From an uncultured Pseudomonadota bacterium (lineage in GTDB: Bacteria; Pseudomonadota; Gammaproteobacteria; Steroidobacterales; Steroidobacteraceae): a stretch of 57,769 nucleotides of DNA. Both the position numbers and the translations under genes were made by a program. The notes beneath the pieces are model-generated. The model ran no database searches, was not told where the DNA came from, and worked only from the letters and a program-made list of their open reading frames with translations. Positions 8,738-17,090 of this stretch are shown here, one piece after another (the stretch's first letter is position 1; every line of letters starts with the position of its first letter). Location: assembly GCA_902826225.1 (NCBI GenBank), contig CADEED010000003.1, positions 41,553 through 99,321 of the forward strand, given 5' to 3'.

Positions 8738-10656
8738 CCGGCATCGTCTTCGCCGACGCGACGCGCCAGTCCGATCCGGCGCTGCTCGAACGCATGACGC
8801 GCGCGCTCCAGCACCGGGGGCCGGACGGCATGGGTTACCACCGCGAGCCGGGCGTCGGCTTCGGCCACGCGCGCCTCAGCATCATCGATCTCGGCGGCGG
8901 CGCGCAGCCGATACACAACGAAGACGAGACCGTGTGGATCACCTACAACGGCGAAGTGTTCAACTACATCGAGCTGCGCCGGATGCTCGAATCGCGCGGC
9001 CATCGTTTCTACACGCACTCCGACACCGAGGTCATCGTCCATCTCTACGAGGAGCTGGGCGACCGCTTCGTCGAGGAGCTCAACGGGCAATTCGCCTTCG
9101 CGATCTGGGACCGCAAGCGGCGCCGGCTCGTGCTCGCGCGCGATCGCGCGGGCATCCTGCCTCTCTACTACTCCGTGCTCCCGGACCAGACCGTCGTGTT
9201 CGCGTCGGAGGTGAAGTCGCTGCTCGCGAGCGGCCTCGTGAAAGCGGAGCTCGATCCGGACGGGCTCGACGAACTCATGACGTTCTGGGCGCCGGTCGCG
9301 CCGCGCACGGTGTTCCGCGGCGTCCAGCAGCTCGAGCCAGGGCACCTCATGATCATCGAGAGCGGCGTGCGTCAGTCGCGGCCGTACTGGCGCTGGGACT
9401 TCCCGGCACAGGGGGCGCACCGCAAGGGCGACGTCGGCGCGCTCCAGCAGGAGCTGCGCGACACGCTCGCCGACGCCACCCAGATCCGGCTGCGCGCGGA
9501 CGTGCCGGTGGGTGCCTATCTATCGGGTGGCCTCGACTCCTCGTCGCTGGTCGCGCTGCTCAAGGAGCGAGTGCCCGACACGCTGCAGACGTTCTCGATC
9601 GGCTTCGACGATCCGCGGCTCGACGAGTCCGAACACCAGCGCGCCGTGTCCAGGTTCCTCGACACCAACCACCACCACGTGCAGTGCACGCTCGCGGACA
9701 TCTCGGGCGGCTTCCCCACGACCGTGCGTCACAGCGAGAGCCCGATCCTGCGCACGGCGCCCGCGCCGATGCGGCAGCTCTCCGCGCTCGTCCGGCGATC
9801 GAACGTGAAAGTCGTGCTGACCGGCGAGGGCGCCGACGAGGTGCTCGGCGGCTACGACATCTTCAAGGAATCGAAGGTGCGGCAGTTCTGGGCGCAGCAG
9901 CCCGACTCGACCTGGCGACCCGCGCTGCTCAAGCGCCTGTATCCCTATCTCGATCTGACGTCGGCGCAGAGTGCCGCTTACCTGAAAGAATTCTTCGGCA
10001 TCGGTCTCGACAACCCGTCGGACCCGGTGTTCTCACACCTGCCGCGCTGGGCCACGACCGCGCAGTGCAAACTCTTCTGGGCGGACGACTTCCGCCGGCG
10101 CGTCAGCGGCGGCGCCATCGAACGGCTGCGCGGCGCGCTGCCGGCGGAAATCGGGTCGTGGCACCCGTTCAACCGTGGCGAGTACATGGAGGCCCGCACA
10201 CTGCTGCCCAACTACCTGCTGTCTTCGCAGGGTGACCGCATGCTCATGGCGAGCTCGGTCGAGGGCCGCTTCCCGTTCCTCGACCACCGGCTCATCGGCT
10301 TCGCCAATGCGCTGCACCCGTCGTACAAGATGCATGTGCTGCGCGAGAAGCACCTCCTCAAGGAAGCGATGCGCGACCGCCTGCCGGCCAGCATCGCCGC
10401 CCGGCACAAACAGCCCTACCGGGCCCCGGACGCGGCGGCCTTCCTGGCCCCCGGGGCTCCCGCGTACGTGACCGACCTCATGGACCGCAAGGCCATCTCT
10501 GATTACGGTTACTTCGACCCGGAGAAGGTGGCGCGGCTCGTCACCAAGCTCCAGCGGGCGAAGGTGCCGAACGCGCGCGACAACATGGCCTTCGTCGGCG
10601 TCCTCTCGACCCAGCTCTGGCACGCGCAGTTCGTCGCGGGCCAGACCGTGAACTGA
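8725..10656 (+). CDS. Asparagine-synthase-like glutamine amidotransferase of the EPS system
   Basis: This 643-residue protein is an AsnB-type enzyme. It begins MCGIAG, with Cys2 as the N-terminal nucleophile of a class II glutaminase domain (to about residue 210; RGPDG, YNGEVFNY). This is followed by a synthetase domain with an intact ATP pyrophosphatase loop SGGLDSS (from Ser267) and GEGADEVLGGYD. Such enzymes hydrolyse glutamine and pass ammonia to an adenylated carboxylate. In EPS loci the substrate is generally not aspartate; a uronic acid or a carrier-bound acid is plausible (inference). The context supports this, with an acyl carrier protein 26 bases downstream followed by an AMP-forming ligase. 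Its start lies inside the end of the previous gene. Confidence 0.92.
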   Translation: MCGIAGIVFADATRQSDPALLERMTRALQHRGPDGMGYHREPGVGFGHARLSIIDLGGGAQPIHNEDETVWITYNGEVFNYIELRRMLESRGHRFYTHSDTEVIVHLYEELGDRFVEELNGQFAFAIWDRKRRRLVLARDRAGILPLYYSVLPDQTVVFASEVKSLLASGLVKAELDPDGLDELMTFWAPVAPRTVFRGVQQLEPGHLMIIESGVRQSRPYWRWDFPAQGAHRKGDVGALQQELRDTLADATQIRLRADVPVGAYLSGGLDSSSLVALLKERVPDTLQTFSIGFDDPRLDESEHQRAVSRFLDTNHHHVQCTLADISGGFPTTVRHSESPILRTAPAPMRQLSALVRRSNVKVVLTGEGADEVLGGYDIFKESKVRQFWAQQPDSTWRPALLKRLYPYLDLTSAQSAAYLKEFFGIGLDNPSDPVFSHLPRWATTAQCKLFWADDFRRRVSGGAIERLRGALPAEIGSWHPFNRGEYMEARTLLPNYLLSSQGDRMLMASSVEGRFPFLDHRLIGFANALHPSYKMHVLREKHLLKEAMRDRLPASIAARHKQPYRAPDAAAFLAPGAPAYVTDLMDRKAISDYGYFDPEKVARLVTKLQRAKVPNARDNMAFVGVLSTQLWHAQFVAGQTVN

Positions 10657-10670
10657 ATTTTTTTCTCCAC

Positions 10671-10677
10671 AAAGGAA
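10671..10677 (+). promoter_or_regulatory. Ribosome binding site of the acyl carrier protein gene
   Basis: AAAGGAA lies 5 bases before the ATG at 10683 in a short 26-base spacer that begins with a T-rich run. It gives this small gene its own strong initiation site, unlike its coupled neighbours, which fits the need for many copies of a carrier protein. Confidence 0.6.
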
Positions 10678-10682
10678 TCGAC

Positions 10683-10940
10683 ATGTCAGACGCATTACGC
10701 GACCAGGTTCGGGGCTTCATCCTCGAGAACTATCTCTTCACCGCCGACGTGTCGGCGCTGGGTCTCGACGACTCGCTGCTCGGCCGCGGCATCGTCGACA
10801 GCACCGGCATGCTCGAGATCATCTTCTTCATCGAAGAGCAGCTCGGCGTGAAGGTGAAAGACGAGGAGATGATCCCCGACAACCTCGACTCGGTGAACCG
10901 CATCGCGGCTTTCGTCGAGTCGCGCCGCAAGGCCGCCTGA
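10683..10940 (+). CDS. Acyl carrier protein
   Basis: The 85-residue acidic protein has the four-helix carrier fold, with the phosphopantetheine attachment serine (Ser40) in GIVDSTGMLEII at the start of helix II, and LGVKVKDEEMIPDNLDSVNRIAAFV covering helix III. It would carry an acyl group as a thioester. It sits between an amidotransferase and an AMP-forming ligase, so the ligase probably loads it and the amidotransferase or a CelD-type transferase may use the loaded form (inference). It is much too diverged from fatty-acid AcpP, which has DSLDTVE at the same place, to be a housekeeping copy. Confidence 0.92.
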   Translation: MSDALRDQVRGFILENYLFTADVSALGLDDSLLGRGIVDSTGMLEIIFFIEEQLGVKVKDEEMIPDNLDSVNRIAAFVESRRKAA

Positions 10941-10941
10941 G

Positions 10942-12450
10942 TTGCAGCACCTGGTCGACAGGCTGAGCACGCACGCGCGGGATACCCCCGCGGCGGTCGC
11001 GCTCGCCTGGAACCAGGCGCGGTGGAGCTACTCGGACCTCGATGCCGCCGCGGGCGCCGTGCGCGACACGTTGTCCACGCGGGGCTTGCCGCGCGGCGGG
11101 CGCGTCGCGCTGCTGCTGCGGAACTCCGTGCAATACGTCGCGGCGTTCTGCGGCACGCTCGCCGCAGGCGGGGCGGCCGTCGCGCTCAACGCGCTCGAGC
11201 GCTCCGAGGTGCTCGCGCGCCAGATCGTGCACAGCGGGGCGAGCTTGGTCATCGTCGATCCCGCGCACCTCGAGTACGCGCAGCTGCGTGACGCATTGCG
11301 CGACCGCGGCGTCGCCATCGTCACCCTCTCGACGCACGACGGGTCCGACGCGCTGGTCCGCATCCGGGCGGAGCTCGGCGCCGCGCCCGCGAGTTCGCCG
11401 GTCGCCTGCGGATCGGACGACCTCGCGCTCCTCATCTATACCTCGGGAACGACGGGCCGGCCAAAGGCCGTGATGCTGAGTCACGCCAACCTCGCCTCGA
11501 ATGCCGACGCCATCGCCGCCTATCTCGGGCTCACCGCGGCGGACCGCGGGTTCTCGGTGCTGCCGTTCCATTTCTCATATGGCAACTCCGTGCTCACGAG
11601 CCACCTCACGGTCGGCGCGGAGCTCGTGATCGAGGACAACCTCGCGTACCCGCTGCGGTCCCTGCAGCGCATGGCGGAGTTGCGCTGCACCGGCTTCGCC
11701 GGCGTTCCGTCCACGTTCACGCTGCTGCTGACCCGCGCGCGCCTGCGCGACTACGACCTGGCGTCGCTGCGCTACGTCACGCAGGCCGGCGGCGCGATGA
11801 CGCGCGCGTCGATCGAGCGCCTGCGCGCCGAGCTCCCCGCCGTGAAGATCTTCGTCATGTACGGGCAGACCGAGGCCACGGCGCGCATCTCCTATCTACC
11901 GCCCGAGGAGCTGGACAGGCGCGTGGGTTCGGTGGGCCGTGCGATCGCCGACACGACGATCGCGATCTGCGACCTGGAAGGCCGGCCGCTGGCCGCCGGC
12001 ATGACCGGGGAGATCCGCGTGCGCGGCCCCGGCATCATGCTCGGCTACTGGCAGGATGCCGAGGCGACGCGCGAGGCCGTGCGCGACGGCTGGCTGTGCA
12101 CGGGCGACCTCGGGCACGTCGACGCCGAGGGATTCCTGTACATCGACGGCCGCGCCATCGAGATGATCAAGGTCGGCGCATTCCGCGTGAGCCCGTACGA
12201 AGTCGAGGAGGCGATCGCGCAGCTCGAGGAGGTCGCCGAAGTCGCCGTCGCCGCGACGCCGGACGAAGTGCTTGGCCAGGCCGTCAAGGCCGTCATCGTG
12301 CTGCGCGAGGGCGCCAAGCTCGACACGCTCGCCGTCAAGGCGCACTGCCGGCACGCGCTCGCCCAATACAAGATTCCGAAGATCGTAGAATTCGTCGCCG
12401 AATTGCCCCGGACCATGACGGGCAAGGTGCGGCGCCTGCAACTCACCTGA
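10942..12450 (+). CDS. AMP-forming acyl ligase loading the EPS acyl carrier protein
   Basis: This 502-residue class I adenylate-forming enzyme has all core motifs: A3 LIYTSGTTGRPKAVMLSHAN, A5 YGQTEATARIS, A7/A8 CTGDLGHVDAEGFLYIDGR and the C-terminal lysine motif PRTMTGKVRR. It activates a carboxylic acid as an acyl-AMP and transfers it to CoA or to the carrier protein encoded one base upstream. The start is a TTG at 10942 directly after the stop of the carrier-protein gene. No better start exists in frame before the conserved N-terminus. The close coupling with the carrier gene is the main reason to propose a carrier-loading role. Confidence 0.88.
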   Translation: MQHLVDRLSTHARDTPAAVALAWNQARWSYSDLDAAAGAVRDTLSTRGLPRGGRVALLLRNSVQYVAAFCGTLAAGGAAVALNALERSEVLARQIVHSGASLVIVDPAHLEYAQLRDALRDRGVAIVTLSTHDGSDALVRIRAELGAAPASSPVACGSDDLALLIYTSGTTGRPKAVMLSHANLASNADAIAAYLGLTAADRGFSVLPFHFSYGNSVLTSHLTVGAELVIEDNLAYPLRSLQRMAELRCTGFAGVPSTFTLLLTRARLRDYDLASLRYVTQAGGAMTRASIERLRAELPAVKIFVMYGQTEATARISYLPPEELDRRVGSVGRAIADTTIAICDLEGRPLAAGMTGEIRVRGPGIMLGYWQDAEATREAVRDGWLCTGDLGHVDAEGFLYIDGRAIEMIKVGAFRVSPYEVEEAIAQLEEVAEVAVAATPDEVLGQAVKAVIVLREGAKLDTLAVKAHCRHALAQYKIPKIVEFVAELPRTMTGKVRRLQLT

Positions 12451-12479
12451 TTCAGACACTGGAAAGCACGAGAACTCTC

Positions 12480-13469
12480 ATGAACGCGAAGAAACTGGAT
12501 GCCTCCGTACTCGACATGGACTACGACAAGGTCGTCGACCATGCCTGCGCGCGCCTGCGCGAGATCCTCACGAAAGATCTCATGCGCCGCGGCCTCGTCG
12601 TCGCGATGTCGGGCGGCATCGACAGCTCGGTGAGCTCCGCGCTCGCCGTGCGCGCGCTCGGCAAGAACAAGGTGTACGGCATCATGCTGCCGGAACGCGA
12701 TTCGTCGGGTTTCAGCACCGCGCGCGGCCGCCAGCTCGCCGAGCACCATGGCATCCGCTACGAGGTGTTCGACATCGCGAAGGCGCTGGAAGGCATCGGC
12801 TGCTACGAGCAGCGCGACGAGGCCATCCGTCGCGTATTCCCGGAATACGGGGAGGGCTGGAAGAACAAGATCGTCATCAAGGGCGGCCTCGAAGGGCGCA
12901 TCAACCACTTCGAACTCGTCGTGCAGACGCCGCAGGGCGAGCTACAGACGAAACGCCTGCCGCTGCCGGAGTACCTGCAGATCGTCGCGGCCACGAACCA
13001 CAAGCAGCGCATCCGCAAGACGGTGGAGTACTACCACGCGGATCGCCTGAACTACGCGGTGGTCGGCACGCCGAACCGCCTCGAATACGACCAGGGCTTC
13101 TTCGTGAAGAACGGGGACGGCAGTGCCGACGTCAAGCCGATCGCGCATCTCTACAAGAGCCAGGTGTACGCCCTCGCGCGCCACCTCAAGCTGCCGAAGG
13201 AGATCTGCGAAGCGACGCCGACCACGGATACGTACAGCCTCGCGCAGGGACAGGACGAGTTCTACTTTGCGCTGCCCTATGCGCAGATGGACCTCGCGCT
13301 GTACGCGCTCAACAATGGTTACGAGGCCAGCGCGCTCGCGGACGCCATCGGCATCACCGAGAGCCAGGCGAAGAACGTGTTCCGCGACATCGAAGCGAAG
13401 CGCAAGGCGACGCGCTACATGCACCTGAAGCCGGTGCTCGTCGAGGGCGTCGCGGAGATCAAGCTCTGA
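12480..13469 (+). CDS. NadE-like ammonia-dependent synthetase (NAD+ synthase family)
   Basis: The 329-residue protein has the N-type ATP pyrophosphatase loop SGGIDSS (Ser44) and the NadE signature block GTPNRLEYDQGFFVKNGDGSADVKPIAHLYKSQV, here written with its key Asn, Tyr, Lys, Asp and Lys residues. The family makes NAD+ from deamido-NAD+ with ammonia and is soluble. It differs from housekeeping NadE by an insertion of about 45 residues between the ATP loop and the signature block (roughly residues 125-175, VIKGGLEGRINHFE to QIVAATNHKQRIRK). Lying just after the amidotransferase, carrier protein and ligase, it may amidate an EPS-related acid instead of deamido-NAD+; this is inference. A second housekeeping nadE elsewhere in the genome would support it. 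Confidence 0.8.
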   Translation: MNAKKLDASVLDMDYDKVVDHACARLREILTKDLMRRGLVVAMSGGIDSSVSSALAVRALGKNKVYGIMLPERDSSGFSTARGRQLAEHHGIRYEVFDIAKALEGIGCYEQRDEAIRRVFPEYGEGWKNKIVIKGGLEGRINHFELVVQTPQGELQTKRLPLPEYLQIVAATNHKQRIRKTVEYYHADRLNYAVVGTPNRLEYDQGFFVKNGDGSADVKPIAHLYKSQVYALARHLKLPKEICEATPTTDTYSLAQGQDEFYFALPYAQMDLALYALNNGYEASALADAIGITESQAKNVFRDIEAKRKATRYMHLKPVLVEGVAEIKL

Positions 13470-13500
13470 GCCACGGCCGCTGGCCGGCTGGGACACCCGC

Positions 13501-14628
13501 GTGGAAGCGTTTTTCTGGATCTGCCTCGCGCTGATCGTGTACTCGTACGCGATCTATCCGCTCGTCCTCGTGCTGCTCAACCGTCTGCTCGGGCGCAAGC
13601 CGCACGTCGCCCGTGAGGGCTACCAGCCGACGGTGACGATCCTGCTGCCGGTGCACAACGAGGCCGGCCGCGTGCCCGCGAAGGTGCGCAACCTGCTCGC
13701 GCTCGATTATCCCGCGGAGAAACTGCAGCTCCTCGTGATCGGCGACGGCTGCACGGACGACTCGCTCGAGCGCGCGGCCGCCGCCGGCGAGGGTCGCGTC
13801 GCAATCCATGCGCTGCCGGAACGCGCGGGCAAGGCCGCCGCGCTCAATGCCGGCCTCGGGCTCGCGACGGGCGAGATCCTCGTGTTCACGGACGCGGGCA
13901 TCATCCTCGACCGCGATTCGCTCGGGAAACTCGTCGCGCATTTCCACGACCCGCACATCGGCTGCGTCTCGGGCGAGGATTACATCGAGGGCAACGACAC
14001 CGAGGGTCTGTATGGCCGCATCGAGCTCACGCTGCGCCGCGAAGAGGCGCGCCTGCACTCCATCGCGGGCGCGAGCGGCTGTTTTTATGGCAAGCGCCGC
14101 GACATCTGCACGCCGTTCGTCGCGGGGATGGCTCCAGATTTCCTCTCGGTGCTCGTGACGGTGCGCGCCGGCAAGCGCGCGATCGCCGAGCCCGCGGCAC
14201 GCGGCTCCATGACCGCGACGTCGAGCCAGCGCGCGGAGTTCACGCGCAAGGTGCGCACCATCCTGCGCGGCGTGACGGCGTTGTTCGGCAACGTCGGGCT
14301 GATGAACCCGTTGCGCTATCCCGAATACGCGCTCGTCATGTGGTCGCACAAGTTCCTGCGCTGGTTCGTGCCGCTGCCGATGATCGGCTGCCTCGTCGCC
14401 TCGTTCCTGCTGCGCGGGCAGCCGTTGTACGCGTGGCTGTTCGTCGCCCAGCTCGCCGCCTACTCGGCGGCCGTGCTCGGGATGCTGTGGCCCGCCGCGG
14501 CGCGGATCGGCGTCGTCCGCCTGGCCGCCTTCTTCGTGCTCGTGAACGCGGCATCGTTGAAGGCGCTGCTGCTGTGGCTCGGGGGCGAGCGGCTCGAAGT
14601 CTGGCAGCCGACGCAGAGACCGAAGTGA
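13501..14628 (+). CDS. Membrane-bound family 2 glycosyltransferase
   Basis: The 375-residue enzyme has an N-terminal membrane helix (FFWICLALIVYSYAIYPLVLVLL), a GT-A domain with VTILLPVHNEAG, IGDGCTDDS, KAAALNAGL and FTDAGI at the DxD position, and two to three C-terminal membrane helices (from about residue 290). This is the layout of processive or polyprenol-dependent GT2 enzymes such as those making EPS backbones. The metal motif reads TDAG, not a plain DxD, a common variant in this class. Translation starts with GTG, with GGGA 9 bases upstream. The stop overlaps the next GTG start (GTGA). Confidence 0.88.
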   Translation: MEAFFWICLALIVYSYAIYPLVLVLLNRLLGRKPHVAREGYQPTVTILLPVHNEAGRVPAKVRNLLALDYPAEKLQLLVIGDGCTDDSLERAAAAGEGRVAIHALPERAGKAAALNAGLGLATGEILVFTDAGIILDRDSLGKLVAHFHDPHIGCVSGEDYIEGNDTEGLYGRIELTLRREEARLHSIAGASGCFYGKRRDICTPFVAGMAPDFLSVLVTVRAGKRAIAEPAARGSMTATSSQRAEFTRKVRTILRGVTALFGNVGLMNPLRYPEYALVMWSHKFLRWFVPLPMIGCLVASFLLRGQPLYAWLFVAQLAAYSAAVLGMLWPAAARIGVVRLAAFFVLVNAASLKALLLWLGGERLEVWQPTQRPK

Positions 14629-15755
14629 CGAATCGCCCCATCCGCGTGCTCCACCTGCGCGATTCGCCGTGGGTGGACGGTCCGGCGCGCACCATCCTCG
14701 AGACCGCCGCGCACATCGACCGCCGCCGCGTCGAGTATCACGTCGGCGTGCTCGCGGGAGACGCCGGCGGGAAACACGAGCTCGCCGATGCCCTGAGGAA
14801 GCGCGGTCTGCCCGTGCACCCGCTGCAGGATCGCCCGGGCATCGACAAGGCCGTGATCGCCGACATCGTGAATCTCATGGAGCAGCTGCAGATCGACGTG
14901 CTCCACAGCAGTGAATTCCGCTCGAACGTCCTGTCTTTCCTGGCGGGCCGCCGGCGGCACGTGAAACGCGCGACCACCGTACACGGCTGGATCGCCAACG
15001 ACGGCAAGGGCCGCGTGTACCGGCTGGCCGACAAGGCGCTGCTGCGCTCGTTCGATCGCGTCGTCTTCGTGTCCCACAAGACCCGCAGCCTCGTGCCCGG
15101 CTGGTGGCTGCCGGCAGCGCGCGTCGAGGTGCTGCACAATGGGCTCATGCTCGATTCGTACGGCGCGGACGTCGTGAATGCCGCGCGGCCGGTGCGCGAA
15201 CTCTCGCGTGGCGCGTCGCTCATCAATATCGGCCGGCTCTCGCCCGAGAAAGGCCAGGACCTGTTGCTGCGCGCCGTCGCGGCGCTCTCGAGGGAGTTCC
15301 CGGCGCTCGAGCTCACCTTCGCCGGCATCGGTCCGCTCGAGCCCGCGCTGCGCGCGCTCGCGCAGTCGCTCGGGATCGCGGAGCGCGTGCACTTCATCGG
15401 CTTCGTCGCCGACATGCCGCCGCTGTATGCGCGCCACGATCTGGTCGTGCAGAGTTCGCTCACGGAAGGTCTTCCGAACGTCATCCTCGAGGCCGCGTAC
15501 CTGCGCGTGCCCATCGTCGCGACCGCCGTCGGCGGCACCGCCGAGGTGGTCGAGCACGGGTCGTCGGCCTGGCTGATGCCGCCGGGCTCGGTGGACGCGT
15601 TGGTGGAGGGAATCCGCCGCTTCCTGCGCGCGCCGGCCGAGTTCGCCGCGATGGGCGAGCGCGCGCATGCGCGCGTCCGGGATCAATTCTCGTTCGACGC
15701 GCGCACGCGCAAACTCGAGCGGCTGTACGAGGATCTGGTCGGGGGTTCGCGATGA
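14625..15755 (+). CDS. Family 4 glycosyltransferase
   Basis: The 376-residue GT-B enzyme has the N-terminal acceptor domain (IRVLHLRDSPWVDGPARTI) and a C-terminal Rossmann domain with LINIGRLSPEKGQDLLLRA and the retaining GT4 EX7E motif in SLTEGLPNVILEAAYLRVP, followed by VGGTAEVVEHG. It resembles the XrtA-associated sugar transferases and should transfer a nucleotide-activated sugar to the growing lipid-linked unit. The GTG start lies within the stop of the previous gene. The first ten codons (TNRPIRVLHLRD) lead straight into the first beta strand, so no longer N-terminus is needed. Confidence 0.9.
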   Translation: MTNRPIRVLHLRDSPWVDGPARTILETAAHIDRRRVEYHVGVLAGDAGGKHELADALRKRGLPVHPLQDRPGIDKAVIADIVNLMEQLQIDVLHSSEFRSNVLSFLAGRRRHVKRATTVHGWIANDGKGRVYRLADKALLRSFDRVVFVSHKTRSLVPGWWLPAARVEVLHNGLMLDSYGADVVNAARPVRELSRGASLINIGRLSPEKGQDLLLRAVAALSREFPALELTFAGIGPLEPALRALAQSLGIAERVHFIGFVADMPPLYARHDLVVQSSLTEGLPNVILEAAYLRVPIVATAVGGTAEVVEHGSSAWLMPPGSVDALVEGIRRFLRAPAEFAAMGERAHARVRDQFSFDARTRKLERLYEDLVGGSR

Positions 15756-17086
15756 ACCGGCGCGTGAAGGTGGTCGACGCCGCGGCCGACGAGGTCGCGA
15801 CGCGCCCTTACTACTACTGGCTGCTGGCCGCGCTGTTCTGCGAGTACGCGCGGCCCGCCAGCTACATCCCGCCACTGCGGATCCCGTTCCTCTACAGCAT
15901 CCTGCCGCTCGCGCTGTTCGCCGTGACGCTGTTCATGGCGCGCGGCATGCGGCCGATGAAGGACATCTTCGCGGACCCGATCGCCAAGTGGGTGCCGATC
16001 TTCCTCGGGCTCATGATCCTGTCGATGGGCCACGCGGACGTCACGTTCTATGCCTGGAACCAGACGAAGCTCGTGCTCGGCCAGTGCATCCTGTTCCTGC
16101 TGATCGCGCGCATCGCGACGACCCCGGACCGGCTGCGCGGCGTGTTCATCACGTTGCTGTTCGCGCACCTCTTCCTGCTCGCGATGAATCCGCAGGTGCT
16201 GCTGAATCCGGACGTGCGCAACTACATCATCGGCGCCACGTTCCTGGGCGACGGCAACGATTTCTCTCTGTCGCTGTGCATCCTGTTGCCGCTGACGTTC
16301 GAGGTCGCGCTCGCGACGAAGAGCCGGTTCCGCAAGATACTCGCCTGGTTCGGGGTGGTGCTGCTGCTGTTCGCGATCGTGGCCTCGCAGTCGCGCGGTG
16401 CGACGATCGGCCTGGGCGCGGTCCTCCTCTTCCTGTGGCTGTTCAGCCCGCGCAAGGGGATGTCGCTGCTCGGCGTGCTGCTCGTCGTCGGCGTCGTTCT
16501 GTTGTACGCGCCGCCTGCGTACTTCAGCCGCATGGGCACGATGACGGACTACGAGAACGAGGGCTCGGCCTCCGCGCGCATCGAGGCCTGGAAGGCCGCG
16601 ACGCGCATGGCGAACGACAGCCCGCTGCTCGGCGTCGGGGCGGGGCAGTTCCCGTCGAAGTTCGGCTCCAAGAAGTATCACCCCGCGGGCATCCAGCAAG
16701 GTTTCTGGATGACTGCGCATTCGAGCTACTTTCTCGTGTTCGGTGAGCTCGGATACCCGGGCATCATCGTGCTGCTGTTGCTGGTCATCAGCAACATCTC
16801 GGGCAACATGAAGATCCGCAAGCTGGTGAAGACCCGCGCCGGACCCGATCCGCCCCCGGCGGTGCGCGCGGCGCTGCGCATGCTGCTGTTCACGGCGGCG
16901 GCCGTCATCGGGTTCGCGGTCGCCGGCGCATTCCTGTCGGCGGCTTACTACCCGCACGTCTACGTGCTGGCGGGAATGCTGGTGGCGGCGCGCTCGTTCG
17001 CGCTGCAGGCGGCGGGAATACCGCTGGAACAGGCCTGGCCGAAGGGGTCGGGCGCGCGCCGGCGCAGGCCCGCGCCGTCGACCTGA
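15752..17086 (+). CDS. O-antigen ligase/polymerase-like membrane protein, exosortase A-associated
   Basis: The 444-residue protein has at least ten hydrophobic segments (for example FLYSILPLALFAVTLFMA, ILAWFGVVLLLFAIVA, MSLLGVLLVVGVVLLYAP). It has one large extracytoplasmic loop containing EGSASARIEAWKAATRM and a conserved His in MTAHSSYFLVFGELGYPG. These are the marks of the Wzy/WaaL family and of the putative O-glycosylation ligase tied to exosortase A. It would join or transfer polysaccharide units on the periplasmic face. The start is in an ATGA overlap with the previous gene and this is the last gene of the first operon; the next gene converges after 4 bases without a visible terminator. 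Confidence 0.88.
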   Translation: MNRRVKVVDAAADEVATRPYYYWLLAALFCEYARPASYIPPLRIPFLYSILPLALFAVTLFMARGMRPMKDIFADPIAKWVPIFLGLMILSMGHADVTFYAWNQTKLVLGQCILFLLIARIATTPDRLRGVFITLLFAHLFLLAMNPQVLLNPDVRNYIIGATFLGDGNDFSLSLCILLPLTFEVALATKSRFRKILAWFGVVLLLFAIVASQSRGATIGLGAVLLFLWLFSPRKGMSLLGVLLVVGVVLLYAPPAYFSRMGTMTDYENEGSASARIEAWKAATRMANDSPLLGVGAGQFPSKFGSKKYHPAGIQQGFWMTAHSSYFLVFGELGYPGIIVLLLLVISNISGNMKIRKLVKTRAGPDPPPAVRAALRMLLFTAAAVIGFAVAGAFLSAAYYPHVYVLAGMLVAARSFALQAAGIPLEQAWPKGSGARRRRPAPST

Positions 17087-17090
17087 CGCA

